Source: Thalassobaculum fulvum (GTDB taxonomy: Bacteria; Pseudomonadota; Alphaproteobacteria; Thalassobaculales; Thalassobaculaceae). From it: DNA of 64,000 bases. Made by a program: the position numbers and the translations under genes. Numbering within the stretch: position 1 is the stretch's first letter; each line of letters starts with the position of its first letter. The DNA lies in NCBI RefSeq assembly GCF_014652915.1, contig NZ_BMZS01000005.1:310001-374000 (forward strand), given 5' to 3'. Positions 9,043 through 17,920 of the stretch are shown here, in pieces. The notes beneath the pieces were generated by a model. The model was not told the origin of the DNA and made no database searches. It was given only the letters and a program-made list of their open reading frames with translations.

Positions 9043-9930
9043 ATGGCTGATCTGCAGGCCGCGCTGTCGGAGTGCGCCGACGAGGTCGAGCGCATGATGG
9101 ACCTGCTGCTGCCGCAGCCGGAAGGGCCGGAGGCACGCCTGTACGAGGCGATGCGCCACTCGTCCTTCGCCGGCGGCAAGCGGCTGCGGCCGTTCCTGGT
9201 GATGCAGTCGTCCCGACTGTTCGGGGTCGATACCCGCTGCGCCGCCCGCGTCGCCGCGGCGGTCGAGTTCGTGCACACCTACTCGCTGATCCACGACGAC
9301 CTGCCGGCGATGGACGATGCCGACATGCGGCGCGGCCGGCCGAGCTGCCACGCCAAGTTCGACGAGGCGACCGCGATCCTGGCCGGCGATGCGCTGCAGG
9401 CCCTGGCGTTCGAAGTGGTGTCGATGCCCGAGACCCATTCGGACCCGGCGGTGCGCGCCGAACTGGTGCGCGAGCTGGCGCAGGCGGCGGGCGGACGCGG
9501 GATGTGCGGCGGCCAGATGATCGACCTGCTGGCCGAGAGCACCGAGATGGACATCGGCGCCATCACCCGGCTGCAGCGCCTGAAGACCGGCGAGATGTTC
9601 GCGTTCTCGGCGATCGCCGGCGCGGTGCTCGGCAAGGGCTCCTATCGGTCGTACATGGCGCTGCACAACTACGCCCAGGAGTTCGGCCTGGCGTTCCAGA
9701 TCGTGGACGACCTGCTGGACGCGCAGGGCGATTCCGAGTGGATCGGCAAGCCGACCGGGCGCGACGCCGAGGCCGGCAAGGCGACCTTCGTGTCGATCCT
9801 GGGGGCCGAGCGCGCGCGTGCCCAGGCCGGGCTGTTGGTCGAACAGGCGATCAGGGCCCTCGACGTTTTCGACGAGAAGGCCGATCTTCTGAGGGAGGCC
9901 GCGCGCTATGTCGTCGCGCGGACCAAGTGA
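9043..9930 (+). CDS. ispA: Farnesyl diphosphate synthase (polyprenyl synthetase family)
   Basis: Cytoplasmic trans-prenyltransferase of 295 residues that condenses IPP with DMAPP and GPP. The first aspartate-rich motif DDLPAMDD lies at residues 85-92 and the second, DDLLDAQGD, near 224. YSLIHDD ahead of the first motif and the two-residue spacing inside it are typical of bacterial farnesyl diphosphate synthases, although a geranylgeranyl product cannot be excluded. GGKRLRP (44-50) binds the substrate diphosphate. It sits between xseB and dxs, so it links precursor supply to quinone, hopanoid or carotenoid synthesis. Confidence 0.94.
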   Translation: MADLQAALSECADEVERMMDLLLPQPEGPEARLYEAMRHSSFAGGKRLRPFLVMQSSRLFGVDTRCAARVAAAVEFVHTYSLIHDDLPAMDDADMRRGRPSCHAKFDEATAILAGDALQALAFEVVSMPETHSDPAVRAELVRELAQAAGGRGMCGGQMIDLLAESTEMDIGAITRLQRLKTGEMFAFSAIAGAVLGKGSYRSYMALHNYAQEFGLAFQIVDDLLDAQGDSEWIGKPTGRDAEAGKATFVSILGAERARAQAGLLVEQAIRALDVFDEKADLLREAARYVVARTK

Positions 9931-9940
9931 AGGACCGGCC

Positions 9941-11857
9941 ATGGCCGAGAGCAAGACCCCGCTGCTGGACACGGTGCGCCTTCCCGCGGACCTGAAGGAC
10001 CTCGAGGTCGCCGACCTGAAGCAGGTCGCCGACGAGTTGCGGCGCGAGACCATCGACGCGGTATCGGTGACCGGCGGCCACCTCGGCGCCGGGCTCGGCG
10101 TGGTCGAGCTGACCGTGGCGCTGCACCACGTGTTCGACACGCCGCGCGACAAGGTGATCTGGGACGTCGGCCACCAGGCCTATCCGCACAAGATCCTGAC
10201 TGGTCGGCGCGACCGCATCCGGACCCTGCGTCAGGGTGGGGGCCTGAGCGGCTTCACCCGGCGCTCGGAGAGCGAGTACGACCCGTTCGGCGCGGCGCAC
10301 TCCTCGACCTCGATCTCGGCCGGTCTGGGCATGGCGGTCGCCCGCGACCTGAAGGGCGAGAAGTTCAACGTTGTCGCGGTCATCGGCGACGGCGCCATGA
10401 GCGCCGGCATGGCCTACGAGGCGATGAACAACGCCGGTTCGTCCGACAGCCGGCTGATCGTCATCCTGAACGACAACGACATGTCGATCGCGCCGGCGGT
10501 CGGCGCCATGAGTGCGTATCTCTCGCAGATCGTCTCGTCGCGCTCGTACCGGTCGTTCCGGCACATCGCCAAGCAGGTCGCCCAGCACCTGCCGAAGCCG
10601 CTGGAGCGCACCGCCAAGCGGGCCGAGGAGTTCGCCCGCGGGCTGGTGACCGGCGGCACGCTGTTCGAGGAGCTGGGATTCCTCTATGTCGGCCCGGTCG
10701 ACGGCCACAACCTCGACCATCTGCTGCCGGTCCTGAAGAACCTGCGCGACACCCCCGGCGACGGACCGGTGCTGCTGCACGTTGTGACCGAGAAGGGCCG
10801 CGGCCACCCGTTCCCGGAGGCCAGTGCCGAGAAGTACCACGCGGTCGCCAAGTTCGACCTGGTGACCGGCGCCCAGTCCAAGCCCAAGGCCAACGCGCCG
10901 TCCTATACCCACGTGTTCGCCGAGAGCCTGATCGCCGAGGCCGAGAGCGACGAGCGGATCGTCGCGATCACCGCCGCCATGCCGTCCGGCACCGGCCTCG
11001 ACCGGTTCGCCCGGCGGTTCCCGGAGCGCAGCTTCGACGTCGGCATCGCCGAGCAGCACGCCGTGACCTTCGCCGCCGGCATGGCGACCGAGGGCATGAA
11101 GCCGTTCTGCGCGATCTACTCGACCTTCCTGCAGCGCGGCTACGACCAGGTCGTGCACGACGTGGCGATCCAGGGCCTGCCGGTGCGGTTCGCGATCGAC
11201 CGGGCCGGGCTGGTCGGGGCCGACGGCGCTACGCACGCCGGCGCCTACGACCTCGCCTATCTCGGCTGCCTGCCGGGCTTCGTGATCATGGCGCCGTCGG
11301 ACGAGGCCGAACTGGTGCACATGGTGGCGACCGCGGCCGCCATCGACGACGGCCCGAGCGCGGTGCGCTACCCGCGTGGCGAGGGCGTCGGGGTCGAGCT
11401 GCCGGCCCGCGGCACGCCGCTGGAGATCGGCCGTGGCCGTATCGTGCGCGAGGGCTCGTCGGTCGCGCTGCTGTCGCTCGGCGGCCGCATGCAGGAATGC
11501 CTGAAGGCGGCCGACGAGCTGGCGGCCCGCGGCCTGTCGACCACGGTCGCCGACGCCCGCTTCGCCAAGCCGATCGACACCGACCTGGTGCGCCGGCTGG
11601 CGGCCGAGCACGCCGTGCTGATCACGGTCGAGGAGGGCGCGGTCGGCGGCTTCGCGGCCCAGGTGCTGCAGTACCTGGCGTCCGAGGGCCTGCTCGACCG
11701 CGGCCTGGTGGTGCGGCCGATGACCCTGCCGGACCGCTTCATCGACCACGACAAGCCCGAGGTGCAGTACGCCCGGGCCGGGCTCGACGCCGCCGGCATC
11801 GTGGCGACCGCCCTGACCGCGCTCGGCAAGGACGCCGAGACGGTGGCGCGGGCCTAG
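9941..11857 (+). CDS. dxs: 1-deoxy-D-xylulose-5-phosphate synthase
   Basis: Thiamine-diphosphate enzyme of 638 residues that joins pyruvate and glyceraldehyde 3-phosphate, the first step of the MEP isoprenoid pathway. Visible landmarks are [17 protein letters not shown] at the N-terminus, [13 protein letters not shown], the ThDP-binding [18 protein letters not shown], and [14 protein letters not shown] in the pyrimidine-binding domain, followed by a transketolase C-terminal domain. ATG 9941 with AAGGA upstream is preferred to the codon at 9908 inside ispA. Its TAG stop shares CTAG with the vapC stop on the other strand. The tlyA gene that often follows dxs in related bacteria is not here. Confidence 0.97.
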   Translation: MAESKTPLLDTVRLPADLKDLEVADLKQVADELRRETIDAVSVTGGHLGAGLGVVELTVALHHVFDTPRDKVIWDVGHQAYPHKILTGRRDRIRTLRQGGGLSGFTRRSESEYDPFGAAHSSTSISAGLGMAVARDLKGEKFNVVAVIGDGAMSAGMAYEAMNNAGSSDSRLIVILNDNDMSIAPAVGAMSAYLSQIVSSRSYRSFRHIAKQVAQHLPKPLERTAKRAEEFARGLVTGGTLFEELGFLYVGPVDGHNLDHLLPVLKNLRDTPGDGPVLLHVVTEKGRGHPFPEASAEKYHAVAKFDLVTGAQSKPKANAPSYTHVFAESLIAEAESDERIVAITAAMPSGTGLDRFARRFPERSFDVGIAEQHAVTFAAGMATEGMKPFCAIYSTFLQRGYDQVVHDVAIQGLPVRFAIDRAGLVGADGATHAGAYDLAYLGCLPGFVIMAPSDEAELVHMVATAAAIDDGPSAVRYPRGEGVGVELPARGTPLEIGRGRIVREGSSVALLSLGGRMQECLKAADELAARGLSTTVADARFAKPIDTDLVRRLAAEHAVLITVEEGAVGGFAAQVLQYLASEGLLDRGLVVRPMTLPDRFIDHDKPEVQYARAGLDAAGIVATALTALGKDAETVARA

Positions 11858-12231
11858 AGGTCGGTCTTCGAGAAGTCGTCGCCTTTGTAGAGCAGGGGCG
11901 AACCGGTGACCTTCGCCAGTGCATAGGCAAAGCAGTCGCCGTAGTTCAGGGCGGCCGGATGCCGACCCTTGCCGAACTGCCGCCAAGCCACGCGCGCGAT
12001 CTCCGTCTGCTCGTGGTCGACCGGCACGATTTCGATCCCGGCGCGGTAGACCAGCAGGTCGAGTTCCCTACCGGCGCTCTCGCCCTTCCTGGTTTCGATG
12101 ACGATCGAGGCCTCCAGCAGCGTCGCCGCCGACATCAGCCTCGGGCCGGCGGCCTCGATTGCTTCGGCGAAGCGGCCGGCGTCGGGTTCGTTCAGAAGGA
12201 TCGCGACGACCGCCGACGTGTCGATCACCAT
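11854..12231 (-). CDS. vapC: VapC-type PIN-domain ribonuclease toxin
   Basis: PIN-domain toxin of 125 residues. The acidic metal-binding set is present: D4 (MVIDTSAVV), E40 (TLLEASIV), D99 ([11 protein letters not shown]) and D118/D119 (KGDDF). It presumably cleaves RNA when freed from its antitoxin. Its start overlaps the vapB stop as TGATG at 12229-12233, the classic coupling of this module. The toxin gene ends exactly on the dxs stop, sharing CTAG, so the two genes converge without any spacer. The target RNA cannot be inferred. Confidence 0.93.
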   Translation of the reverse strand: MVIDTSAVVAILLNEPDAGRFAEAIEAAGPRLMSAATLLEASIVIETRKGESAGRELDLLVYRAGIEIVPVDHEQTEIARVAWRQFGKGRHPAALNYGDCFAYALAKVTGSPLLYKGDDFSKTDL

Positions 12232-12485
12232 CAGTGCGGCAGTCCGTGCTCGTCGTAGCCGATGACCTCTTCGGCCGTCCGGCTGTCGAGATCGGGCAGG
12301 GCGGCGCACCGCTGTCCGATGGCCAGCAGTTCGGCCGCGAGGCTGCGGCCGGCTTTGTCGCGTCGCAGTCGCTGCAGCCGTTCCTCGGTCGCCTTCCGTA
12401 TGGCGCCCGTCACGCCTTCGCCGGTGGCGGCAGCAAGTTCCCGAACCAGCCTCTCGGTGACCGGATCCTTGATGTTCAGGGGCAT
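12231..12485 (-). CDS. vapB: VapB-type antitoxin (PSK-operon transcription factor family)
   Basis: Antitoxin of 84 residues. The N-terminal half, MPLNIKDPVTERLVRELAAATGEGVTGAI (written here as consecutive short motifs LNIKDPVTERLVREL and GEGVTGAIRKA), is the short DNA-binding domain typical of the PSK-type VapB family; the C-terminal tail after residue 60 is acidic (EEVIGYDEHGLPH) and should wrap the toxin. The stop overlaps the vapC start by one base. Upstream is an AT-rich imperfect palindrome likely to be its operator. Confidence 0.9.
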   Translation of the reverse strand: MPLNIKDPVTERLVRELAAATGEGVTGAIRKATEERLQRLRRDKAGRSLAAELLAIGQRCAALPDLDSRTAEEVIGYDEHGLPH

Positions 12486-12503
12486 CGCTATTCCCAGGCA
12501 GAA

Positions 12504-12522
12504 ATCTTATGCCGATAAAGAT
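12504..12522 (-). promoter_or_regulatory. Probable vapBC operator/promoter region
   Basis: ATCTTAT, 4-base loop GCCG, then ATAAAGAT forms an imperfect palindrome 19 bases upstream of vapB. It is conspicuously AT-rich in this GC-rich region. TAAGAT on the minus strand could serve as a -10 box. VapB-VapC complexes usually repress their own promoter through such sites; that role is inferred. Confidence 0.45.
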
Positions 12523-12562
12523 AGCGCATGGGACGACTGCGGCAAGCCTGCCGCCTGCGCCG

Positions 12563-13180
12563 TCAGTCCGGCCGCATCATCTGGAACACCTCGGTGACGG
12601 TCGCGTAGTCGAAGTAGCCGAGCCGGGAGACCGGGCGGTAGCGGGTGACGTCGACCAGGCCGTCCTCGACGATCGCCGGGTCGACGTGGACGCCGATGAC
12701 CTCGCCGAAGATCGCGTAGTTGCCGGCCGGCTCGTTCCAGGACGGCAGCTTGACGGTCTCCAGGTACCGGCACTCCAGCGCCACCGGGGCGGCGGCGACC
12801 CGCAGCGGCCTGACCTTCTGGCAGGCGGCGCCCCGCAAGCCGGCCTTGGCCATCTCGTCGTCGCCGTGCGGCAGGTGGGCCGAGGTCTCGTTCATCTGCT
12901 CCTTCAGCGCTTCGGAGACGATGTTGCAGACGAACTCGCCGGTCGCCTCGACGTTGCGCTGGCTGTCCTTCGGCGAGCCGTCGGGCTTGGTGCCGGTGCC
13001 GAACACCACGACGGGCGGCAGGAACGACATGGCGTTGAAGAAGCTGTAGGGCGCCAGGTTGGTGCGCCCGTCGGCGTCGACGGTCGAGATCCAGCCGATC
13101 GGCCGGGGCGACACGAAGGCCTTGAACGGGTCGTGGCGGAAGCCCTGGTCCTTGTGACGGCCCGGCTCGTAGAAGATCAT
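12563..13180 (-). CDS. Flavin reductase family protein (FMN-binding split barrel, DIM6/NTAB type)
   Basis: FMN-binding split-barrel protein of 205 residues. Characteristic pieces are the SPRPIGWISTVDADGRTNLAPYSFF-like opening (SPRPIGWISTVD, NLAPYSFFNA), VVVFGTGT for the flavin phosphate, and RNVEATGEFVCNIV. Family members reduce free flavin with NAD(P)H for two-component monooxygenases or oxidise small aromatics directly. No monooxygenase gene is adjacent, so the partner is unknown. It faces away from the AEC carrier gene. Confidence 0.87.
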   Translation of the reverse strand: MIFYEPGRHKDQGFRHDPFKAFVSPRPIGWISTVDADGRTNLAPYSFFNAMSFLPPVVVFGTGTKPDGSPKDSQRNVEATGEFVCNIVSEALKEQMNETSAHLPHGDDEMAKAGLRGAACQKVRPLRVAAAPVALECRYLETVKLPSWNEPAGNYAIFGEVIGVHVDPAIVEDGLVDVTRYRPVSRLGYFDYATVTEVFQMMRPD

Positions 13181-13300
13181 GCGTTACCCTCCCGCACGCG
13201 CTAAGACAGGATCAGATGTGGCGCACTGCCCGGGCCCGCGCAACCGCCGCGGCGGAAACGGTACTGTGCCCGGCCGTGGCCGAGCGGGGGAAGTGAACGC

Positions 13301-14197
13301 GTGATCGTCCTGGATCTGGTGGGCATCGTCGCCCCGGTGTTCGTGTGCGCGGTCATCGGCTGGACCTGGGCCAAGCTCGGCAAGGCGTTCGACAGCGAGA
13401 CGGTGACCGGCCTGACCGTGCAGATCGGCACGCCCTGCCTGGTGTTCGATACGCTGACCCGGCTCGACCTCAACATCGCCGATTTCGGGATGATGGCGGC
13501 CGGCACCGGGCTGACGGTGATCGGCTTCGGGCTGCTGGCGATCCCGTGGCTGTACGCCGCCGGCCTCGACCGGGCGACCTTCCTGCCGGCCCTGATGTTC
13601 CCGAACACCGGCAACATGGGGCTGCCGATCGCCCTGTTCGCGTTCGGCGACCGCGGCCTGGCCCTGGCGATCTCGTTCTTCGCGGCCATGGTGATCCTGC
13701 AGTTCACGGTCGGCGTGGCGATCGCCTCTGGCCGGGCCTCGCTGCGCATGGCGCTGACCTCGCCGGTGCTGTACGCGGTCGTCGCGGCGCTGCCGGTGAT
13801 GGCGTTCGACCTGGAGGTGCCGGCGGTCGCCGCCAAGACCCTGCACCTGCTGGCCGGCTTCACCATCCCGGTGATGCTGATCGCGCTCGGGGTGTCGCTG
13901 GCCAAGCTGGAGGTGCGGTCGCTCGGCGACGGGCTGGCGGTCGCGCTGGCCCGGCTGTTCATCGGCTTCGGGGTCGGAACCGCGGTCGCCTGGGGCCTCG
14001 GGCTGTCGGCCGAGGCCGCCGGCGTGCTGATCCTGCAGTCGTCGATGCCGATCGCGGTGTTCAGCTACCTGTTCGCGCTGCGCTACGGCCGCCGCCCGGA
14101 GGCGGTGGCCGGCGCGGTCGTGCAGTCGACGGTGCTGGGCTTCGCCGCCCTGCCGGTGGTGATCTGGCTGGTCCGGTTCGGCGGCCTTTCTCTCTGA
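13301..14197 (+). CDS. AEC family transporter (auxin efflux carrier superfamily)
   Basis: Inner-membrane carrier of 298 residues with about ten hydrophobic helices. The family signature PNTGNMGLPIALFAFG lies near residues 100-115 and is mirrored by ILQSSMPIAVFSYLFA in the second half. Bacterial members move malonate, malate or other carboxylates; direction and substrate are not decided by sequence. GTG start at 13301 is weakly supported by GGGGAAG upstream. It converges with the MFS gene with only 2 bases between the stop codons. Confidence 0.88.
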   Translation: MIVLDLVGIVAPVFVCAVIGWTWAKLGKAFDSETVTGLTVQIGTPCLVFDTLTRLDLNIADFGMMAAGTGLTVIGFGLLAIPWLYAAGLDRATFLPALMFPNTGNMGLPIALFAFGDRGLALAISFFAAMVILQFTVGVAIASGRASLRMALTSPVLYAVVAALPVMAFDLEVPAVAAKTLHLLAGFTIPVMLIALGVSLAKLEVRSLGDGLAVALARLFIGFGVGTAVAWGLGLSAEAAGVLILQSSMPIAVFSYLFALRYGRRPEAVAGAVVQSTVLGFAALPVVIWLVRFGGLSL

Positions 14198-14199
14198 GG

Positions 14200-15435
14200 T
14201 CAGGTCGTCGCCGTCGCCATCTCCGGCTGGCGGGCCAGGCGGACCGCCGGAGACGCCAGGATGACCAGGGCCTGCAGCAGGAAGCCGACGACCGCCAGCA
14301 GCAGGCAGGCCTCGGCCCCGGACATCGCCGCCACCGCCGCCCCGAGCGCGGCGCCGAGCGGGCGCGAGCCCTGGGCCAGGACGCTGAACGACGACACCCG
14401 GCCGAGCAGGCCCGGCGGCGTCACCGCCTGGCGCAGCGTGGTGGTGCTGATCACCCACAGGATCGGCCCGAGCCCCAGCAGGAAGAAGCCGAGGCCGGCG
14501 AGCACCGGGGTCGGGACCCAGATGGTCGCGGCCATCACCAGCGAGGCGGCCAGCCCGGTGACCGGGCCGATCGCGACCACCGTGCCGAACGCCAGCCGGC
14601 GCATCACCGCCGGCGCCAGCAGCGCGCCCGCCACCATGCCGGCACCGTACAGGGCGAGCACCAGCCCGACGCCGGAGGCGGTCATGGCGAGGTGGCGCAC
14701 CGCAAAGGGCACGAACACCGCCATGATGACGAAGTAGGCGGTGTTGAACACGAACTGGGTGATCAGCACCGGCCGCAGCAGGGCATGACCGGCGACGAAC
14801 CGCGCGCCCTCGGCGATCTCCTGCAGCACGTGGCGCCGGGGCCGCGCGGCCCGGGCCGGTTCGTGCAGGCCGGCCAGCAGGCCGGTCGCCGCCAGCGAAA
14901 GCCCGGCCGCCACGGCGAAGGCGGCGCCGGCGCCGGTCCAGCCGACCAGCACGCCGCCGAGCGCCGGCCCGGCGGTGAAGGCCAGGGTGCGGGCGAGCTC
15001 CAGCCGGGCGTTGGCGGGTGCCAGCCGGTCGGCCGGGACCAGGGCCGGCACCAGCGCCGGGGCGGCGACGCTGTAGACCACGGTCCCGCAGGCCGCCAGG
15101 AAGCCGAGCGCCGCCAGCAGCGGCCAGGTGACGTGGCCGCCCAGGATCAGCGCCAGGATCGCCAGCAGGGCAAGCGCGCGCAGCGCCTCGGCCGCGACCA
15201 TCAGGCCGCGGCGCGACAGCCGGTCCGCCAGCACCCCGGCGGGGATCGCCAGCAGCAGGAACGGCAGGGTCAGGGCGGTCTGCAGCAGGCCGGTCTCGGC
15301 GGCGCCGGCGCCCAGCGCCAGCACAGCGACCAGCGGGGCGGCGGCCAGCGCCACCTGCTCGGCCGACTGGGCCGCCAGGTTGGACCAGGCGAGTCGGACG
15401 AAGGAGACCGGGAACCGGGGAGCGGGAGAGGACAT
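14200..15435 (-). CDS. MFS transporter (enterobactin exporter/EntS-like group)
   Basis: Major facilitator superfamily protein of 411 residues with about twelve hydrophobic helices. GVLADRLSRRGLMVAAEALR is the loop 2-3 MFS signature, and the layout resembles the MFS_3/EntS-type exporters. ATG 15435 is chosen since GGTGGAG is well spaced before it; a GTG at 15447 is also in frame but has no spacing to its purine run. It follows the DUF1203 gene closely on the same strand, probably one operon. The substrate is unknown. Confidence 0.87.
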   Translation of the reverse strand: MSSPAPRFPVSFVRLAWSNLAAQSAEQVALAAAPLVAVLALGAGAAETGLLQTALTLPFLLLAIPAGVLADRLSRRGLMVAAEALRALALLAILALILGGHVTWPLLAALGFLAACGTVVYSVAAPALVPALVPADRLAPANARLELARTLAFTAGPALGGVLVGWTGAGAAFAVAAGLSLAATGLLAGLHEPARAARPRRHVLQEIAEGARFVAGHALLRPVLITQFVFNTAYFVIMAVFVPFAVRHLAMTASGVGLVLALYGAGMVAGALLAPAVMRRLAFGTVVAIGPVTGLAASLVMAATIWVPTPVLAGLGFFLLGLGPILWVISTTTLRQAVTPPGLLGRVSSFSVLAQGSRPLGAALGAAVAAMSGAEACLLLAVVGFLLQALVILASPAVRLARQPEMATATT

Positions 15436-15449
15436 GGCGGGCTCCACCC

Positions 15450-15917
15450 TCAGGCGCGGTCGATGCGGGCGGCGTAGCAGCCGCGCGTCGCGTAGTGGGC
15501 GTGCAGGTAGGCGGTCGCCGGGTCGGTCAGGTAGCGATGGATCAGCGCCTCGACCTCGTCGCCGCGGGCCAGCTCGGCGGCGACGATCATGTGGTCGGCG
15601 TCGAAGGCGCGTAGCGAGATCGGCCGGAGCTTGAGGGCCTCGGGAACCTCGTTGACCCGGTCGTAGGCGACCTCGGCCCCCTCCAGCACGAAGATCGCGT
15701 GGCTGGAGCGGTACGGGCCGTCGGCCGGCTGGTGGGTGTAGTTGACCAGCAGCAGGCGTTCGCCCGGCTCGGCATCGCGGACCTCGACCCGGTCGGGGAA
15801 GCCCGGCTTGCTGTCGGCGACGCAGCGCCGCGCGCCGCGCTCGGCCAGCGCGGCGTCGGTCAGGCCGTACAGGTGGCGGAACGGCTCGGGCGACAGCCCG
15901 GAGATGCGGAAATCCAT
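15450..15917 (-). CDS. DUF1203 domain-containing protein
   Basis: Cytoplasmic protein of 155 residues matching DUF1203: MDFRISGLSPEPFRHLYGL at the start, CVADSKPGFPDRVEVRDAEPGE and LLLVNYTHQPADGPYRSSHAIFV in the middle, and a final HAHYATRGCYAARID. Family function is undescribed; it has conserved Cys, His and Arg residues in these motifs. GGAGG just before ATG 15917 decides the start. The MFS exporter gene follows in the same direction. Confidence 0.87.
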   Translation of the reverse strand: MDFRISGLSPEPFRHLYGLTDAALAERGARRCVADSKPGFPDRVEVRDAEPGERLLLVNYTHQPADGPYRSSHAIFVLEGAEVAYDRVNEVPEALKLRPISLRAFDADHMIVAAELARGDEVEALIHRYLTDPATAYLHAHYATRGCYAARIDRA

Positions 15918-16014
15918 GACGGCCTCCATCGTTGCGATGGAGGTACGCTAGGGTCTGGCGAGAGGGCCCGCGTCCCGGCGCTTGCGGTACAATTGCGATG
16001 GGCCGGTGGCGGCG

Positions 16015-16154
16015 GGTGGGTTCCGGCTCGACCGCGCCGGGGCGGCGCGTCCGTCCGGAATGACGACAGGGGTGGGGGGCGGCTACTCCCTTCCTTTGTC
16101 GTCATCCCGGCCGAACCCCGGACCTGATCCGGGGGACGAGCCGGGATCCACCGG
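16015..16154. repeat. Dispersed intergenic inverted repeat, copy 1
   Basis: Left arm GGTGGGTTCCGGCTCG and an inner CGTCCGTCCGGAATGACGA; right arm begins TCGTCATCCCGG and ends CGAGCCGGGATCCACCGG, so the arms are inverted copies around a variable centre. It lies between the 3' end of the cobW-like gene and the DUF1203 start, both leftward. One of eight related elements in this window. Confidence 0.85.
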
Positions 16155-16173
16155 CCGCCTCAGCGGGGAACGG

Positions 16174-17307
16174 TTACGCGAACTCCAGCGCCAGGTAGGA
16201 GTTCAGGATCCGTTCGACGGCCTCCTTCTCCAGGTCGCGGGCGATGATCACCAGCTTGGAGCGGCGGTCGTCGTCCGGCCAGGCGTCGAGCTTGGCCGGC
16301 GGGTGGAACAGGTGCTGGACCGCGTGCACCACCACCGGCTGGTCGACCTCCTTGACGTTCAGGATGCCCTTCATGCGCAGCAGGTTCAGGCCGTGGCTCT
16401 GCACCAGCATGTCGAGCGCCGGGGCGATGGCGTTCCAGGCGAACGGCTCGTCGAAGGTCAGGCAGAACGCGCGGATGTGGTCGTCGTGCCGGTTGACGTC
16501 GTGGTGGTGATGGTCGTGCCCATGGTGGTCATGACCGTGGTCGTGGTGATGATGCCCATGACCGTGGCCATGCCCGTGCTCGTGCTCGCGGTGATAGACG
16601 TGGCCCTCGGTGTCGCGGTAGGCCTCCTCCTTCAGCCAGCGCTGAACGTCCGACGACTTGGTCATCGGGTTGTACAGGCCGGCGTCGAACAGCGCCTTCG
16701 GCTCGATGTCGCCGTTCACCGCCTTCAGCACCGGCGCCGCCGGGTTGATGGCGTACAGCCGCTCCTCGAGGGCGGAGACCGCCCCGGCCGGGGCGAGGTC
16801 GGTCTTGCTGAGCACGATGCGGTCGGCGACCGCTACCTGCTTGACGCTCTCGAACTGCTGGTCGAGCTGCCAGGGCGCGTTCACCGCGTCGACCACGGCG
16901 ATCACCCCGTCCAGCGTGAAGCGGGTCACCAGGAAGCCGTCGGACATCATGGTGTGCAGGATCGGCGCCGGGTCGGCGAGGCCGGTGGTCTCGATGACGA
17001 TCCGGTCGAACGGCGCGATCTCGCCCTTGGCGCGCCGCTTGTAGAGCGACTTCAGGGTGTCGAGCAGGTCGCCGCGCACGGTGCAGCACAGGCAGCCGGA
17101 GTTCAGCAGGACGGCGTCCTCGTCGACCTTCTCGATCAGGGTGTGGTCGAGGCCGATCTCGCCGAACTCGTTGATGATCACCGCGACCCGGTTCATCCCC
17201 GGATGCGCCAGCAGCGCCTTCAGCAGCGTGGTCTTCCCGCTGCCGAGGAAGCCGGTCAGGATCGAGACCGGCATGCGGTCCAGCGGGGAGGGGGCTTCGT
17301 CGGTCAT
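16174..17307 (-). CDS. CobW/COG0523-family GTPase, putative zinc metallochaperone
   Basis: G3E-family GTPase of 377 residues. Walker A is GFLGSGKT (19-26), the metal motif is C72-L-C74-C75 (SGCLCC), and the guanine-specificity motif is SKTD (167-170). Between residues 236 and 277 there are 22 histidines in HGHGH/HHHH runs, a likely metal store. A CobW C-terminal domain follows (about 275-370). COG0523 proteins deliver metal to target enzymes. Here the start overlaps the stop of the Fur-family gene (ATGA at 17304-17307), and that regulator looks like Zur, so zinc is the best guess, not cobalt. Confidence 0.9.
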   Translation of the reverse strand: MTDEAPSPLDRMPVSILTGFLGSGKTTLLKALLAHPGMNRVAVIINEFGEIGLDHTLIEKVDEDAVLLNSGCLCCTVRGDLLDTLKSLYKRRAKGEIAPFDRIVIETTGLADPAPILHTMMSDGFLVTRFTLDGVIAVVDAVNAPWQLDQQFESVKQVAVADRIVLSKTDLAPAGAVSALEERLYAINPAAPVLKAVNGDIEPKALFDAGLYNPMTKSSDVQRWLKEEAYRDTEGHVYHREHEHGHGHGHGHHHHDHGHDHHGHDHHHHDVNRHDDHIRAFCLTFDEPFAWNAIAPALDMLVQSHGLNLLRMKGILNVKEVDQPVVVHAVQHLFHPPAKLDAWPDDDRRSKLVIIARDLEKEAVERILNSYLALEFA

Positions 17308-17849
17308 GCGTGCTCTCCGGCGTGGGACGGTCTGGACCGGGCTTGACCACCCGGGCGGCGGCAGGCCGGACAGCGGCCGGCCACCTCGATGGTGATGCGG
17401 CGGATCTCGAAGTCCATTTCGCGGGCCTTGGCCTTGAGGTCGGCGTCGAGTGCGCCGCCTTCCAGCTCGTGGGCGATTCCGCAGGTCTCGCAGATCAGGA
17501 AATAGCCGCGGTGGGGGTGCTCGGGCTGGGCGCAGCCGACGAACGCGTTGCGGCTCTCGATCCGGTGCACCAGTCCCTGCTCGATCAGGAACTCGAGCGC
17601 CCGGTAGACGGTGGGCGGCGCCACCCGGCCGCCTTCGCCGTCGGCCTCGCGGGCCCGCGACAGCTTGTCGATCAGCTCGTAGGCGCCGATCGGGGCGTGG
17701 CTTTCCCAGATCAGCTCCAGCACCCGGCGGCGCAGGTCGGTCAGCCGGGCGCCGCGCTGGCGGCACACGATCTCGGCCGCGGCCAGCGCGTCGGCGACGC
17801 AGTGCGCGTGGTCGTGCTCGTGTCCGGGAAAGCGTTCGGCCTCGGCCAA
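17304..17849 (-). CDS. zur: Fur-family transcriptional regulator, Zur type
   Basis: Zinc uptake regulator of 181 residues. A winged helix (about 25-105, PPTVYRALEFLIEQGLVHRIES) is followed by a dimerisation domain with the structural zinc site C120-x2-C123 and C160-x2-C163. The N-terminus is His-rich (HEHDHAHC). No ATG or GTG fits; TTG at 17849 with GGAG eight bases upstream is the best start. It is translationally coupled to the zinc-type CobW gene, which fits a zinc-starvation unit. Zur with zinc would repress; a Zur box could not be identified with confidence. Confidence 0.88.
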   Translation of the reverse strand: MAEAERFPGHEHDHAHCVADALAAAEIVCRQRGARLTDLRRRVLELIWESHAPIGAYELIDKLSRAREADGEGGRVAPPTVYRALEFLIEQGLVHRIESRNAFVGCAQPEHPHRGYFLICETCGIAHELEGGALDADLKAKAREMDFEIRRITIEVAGRCPACRRPGGQARSRPSHAGEHA

Positions 17850-17920
17850 GGAGATCTCCGTCAGCGGGACCCCCCCGTATATCAGGTTTGGCGGGGGGGC
17901 TGCCAACCCGCGCGTCCGGT

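Noticed and set aside
16498-16602. Low-complexity tract as a repeat array or strand-slippage artefact
   Set aside because: It is the His-rich coding stretch of the CobW-type GTPase, in frame, with mixed CAT and CAC codons; such tails are known in this family.
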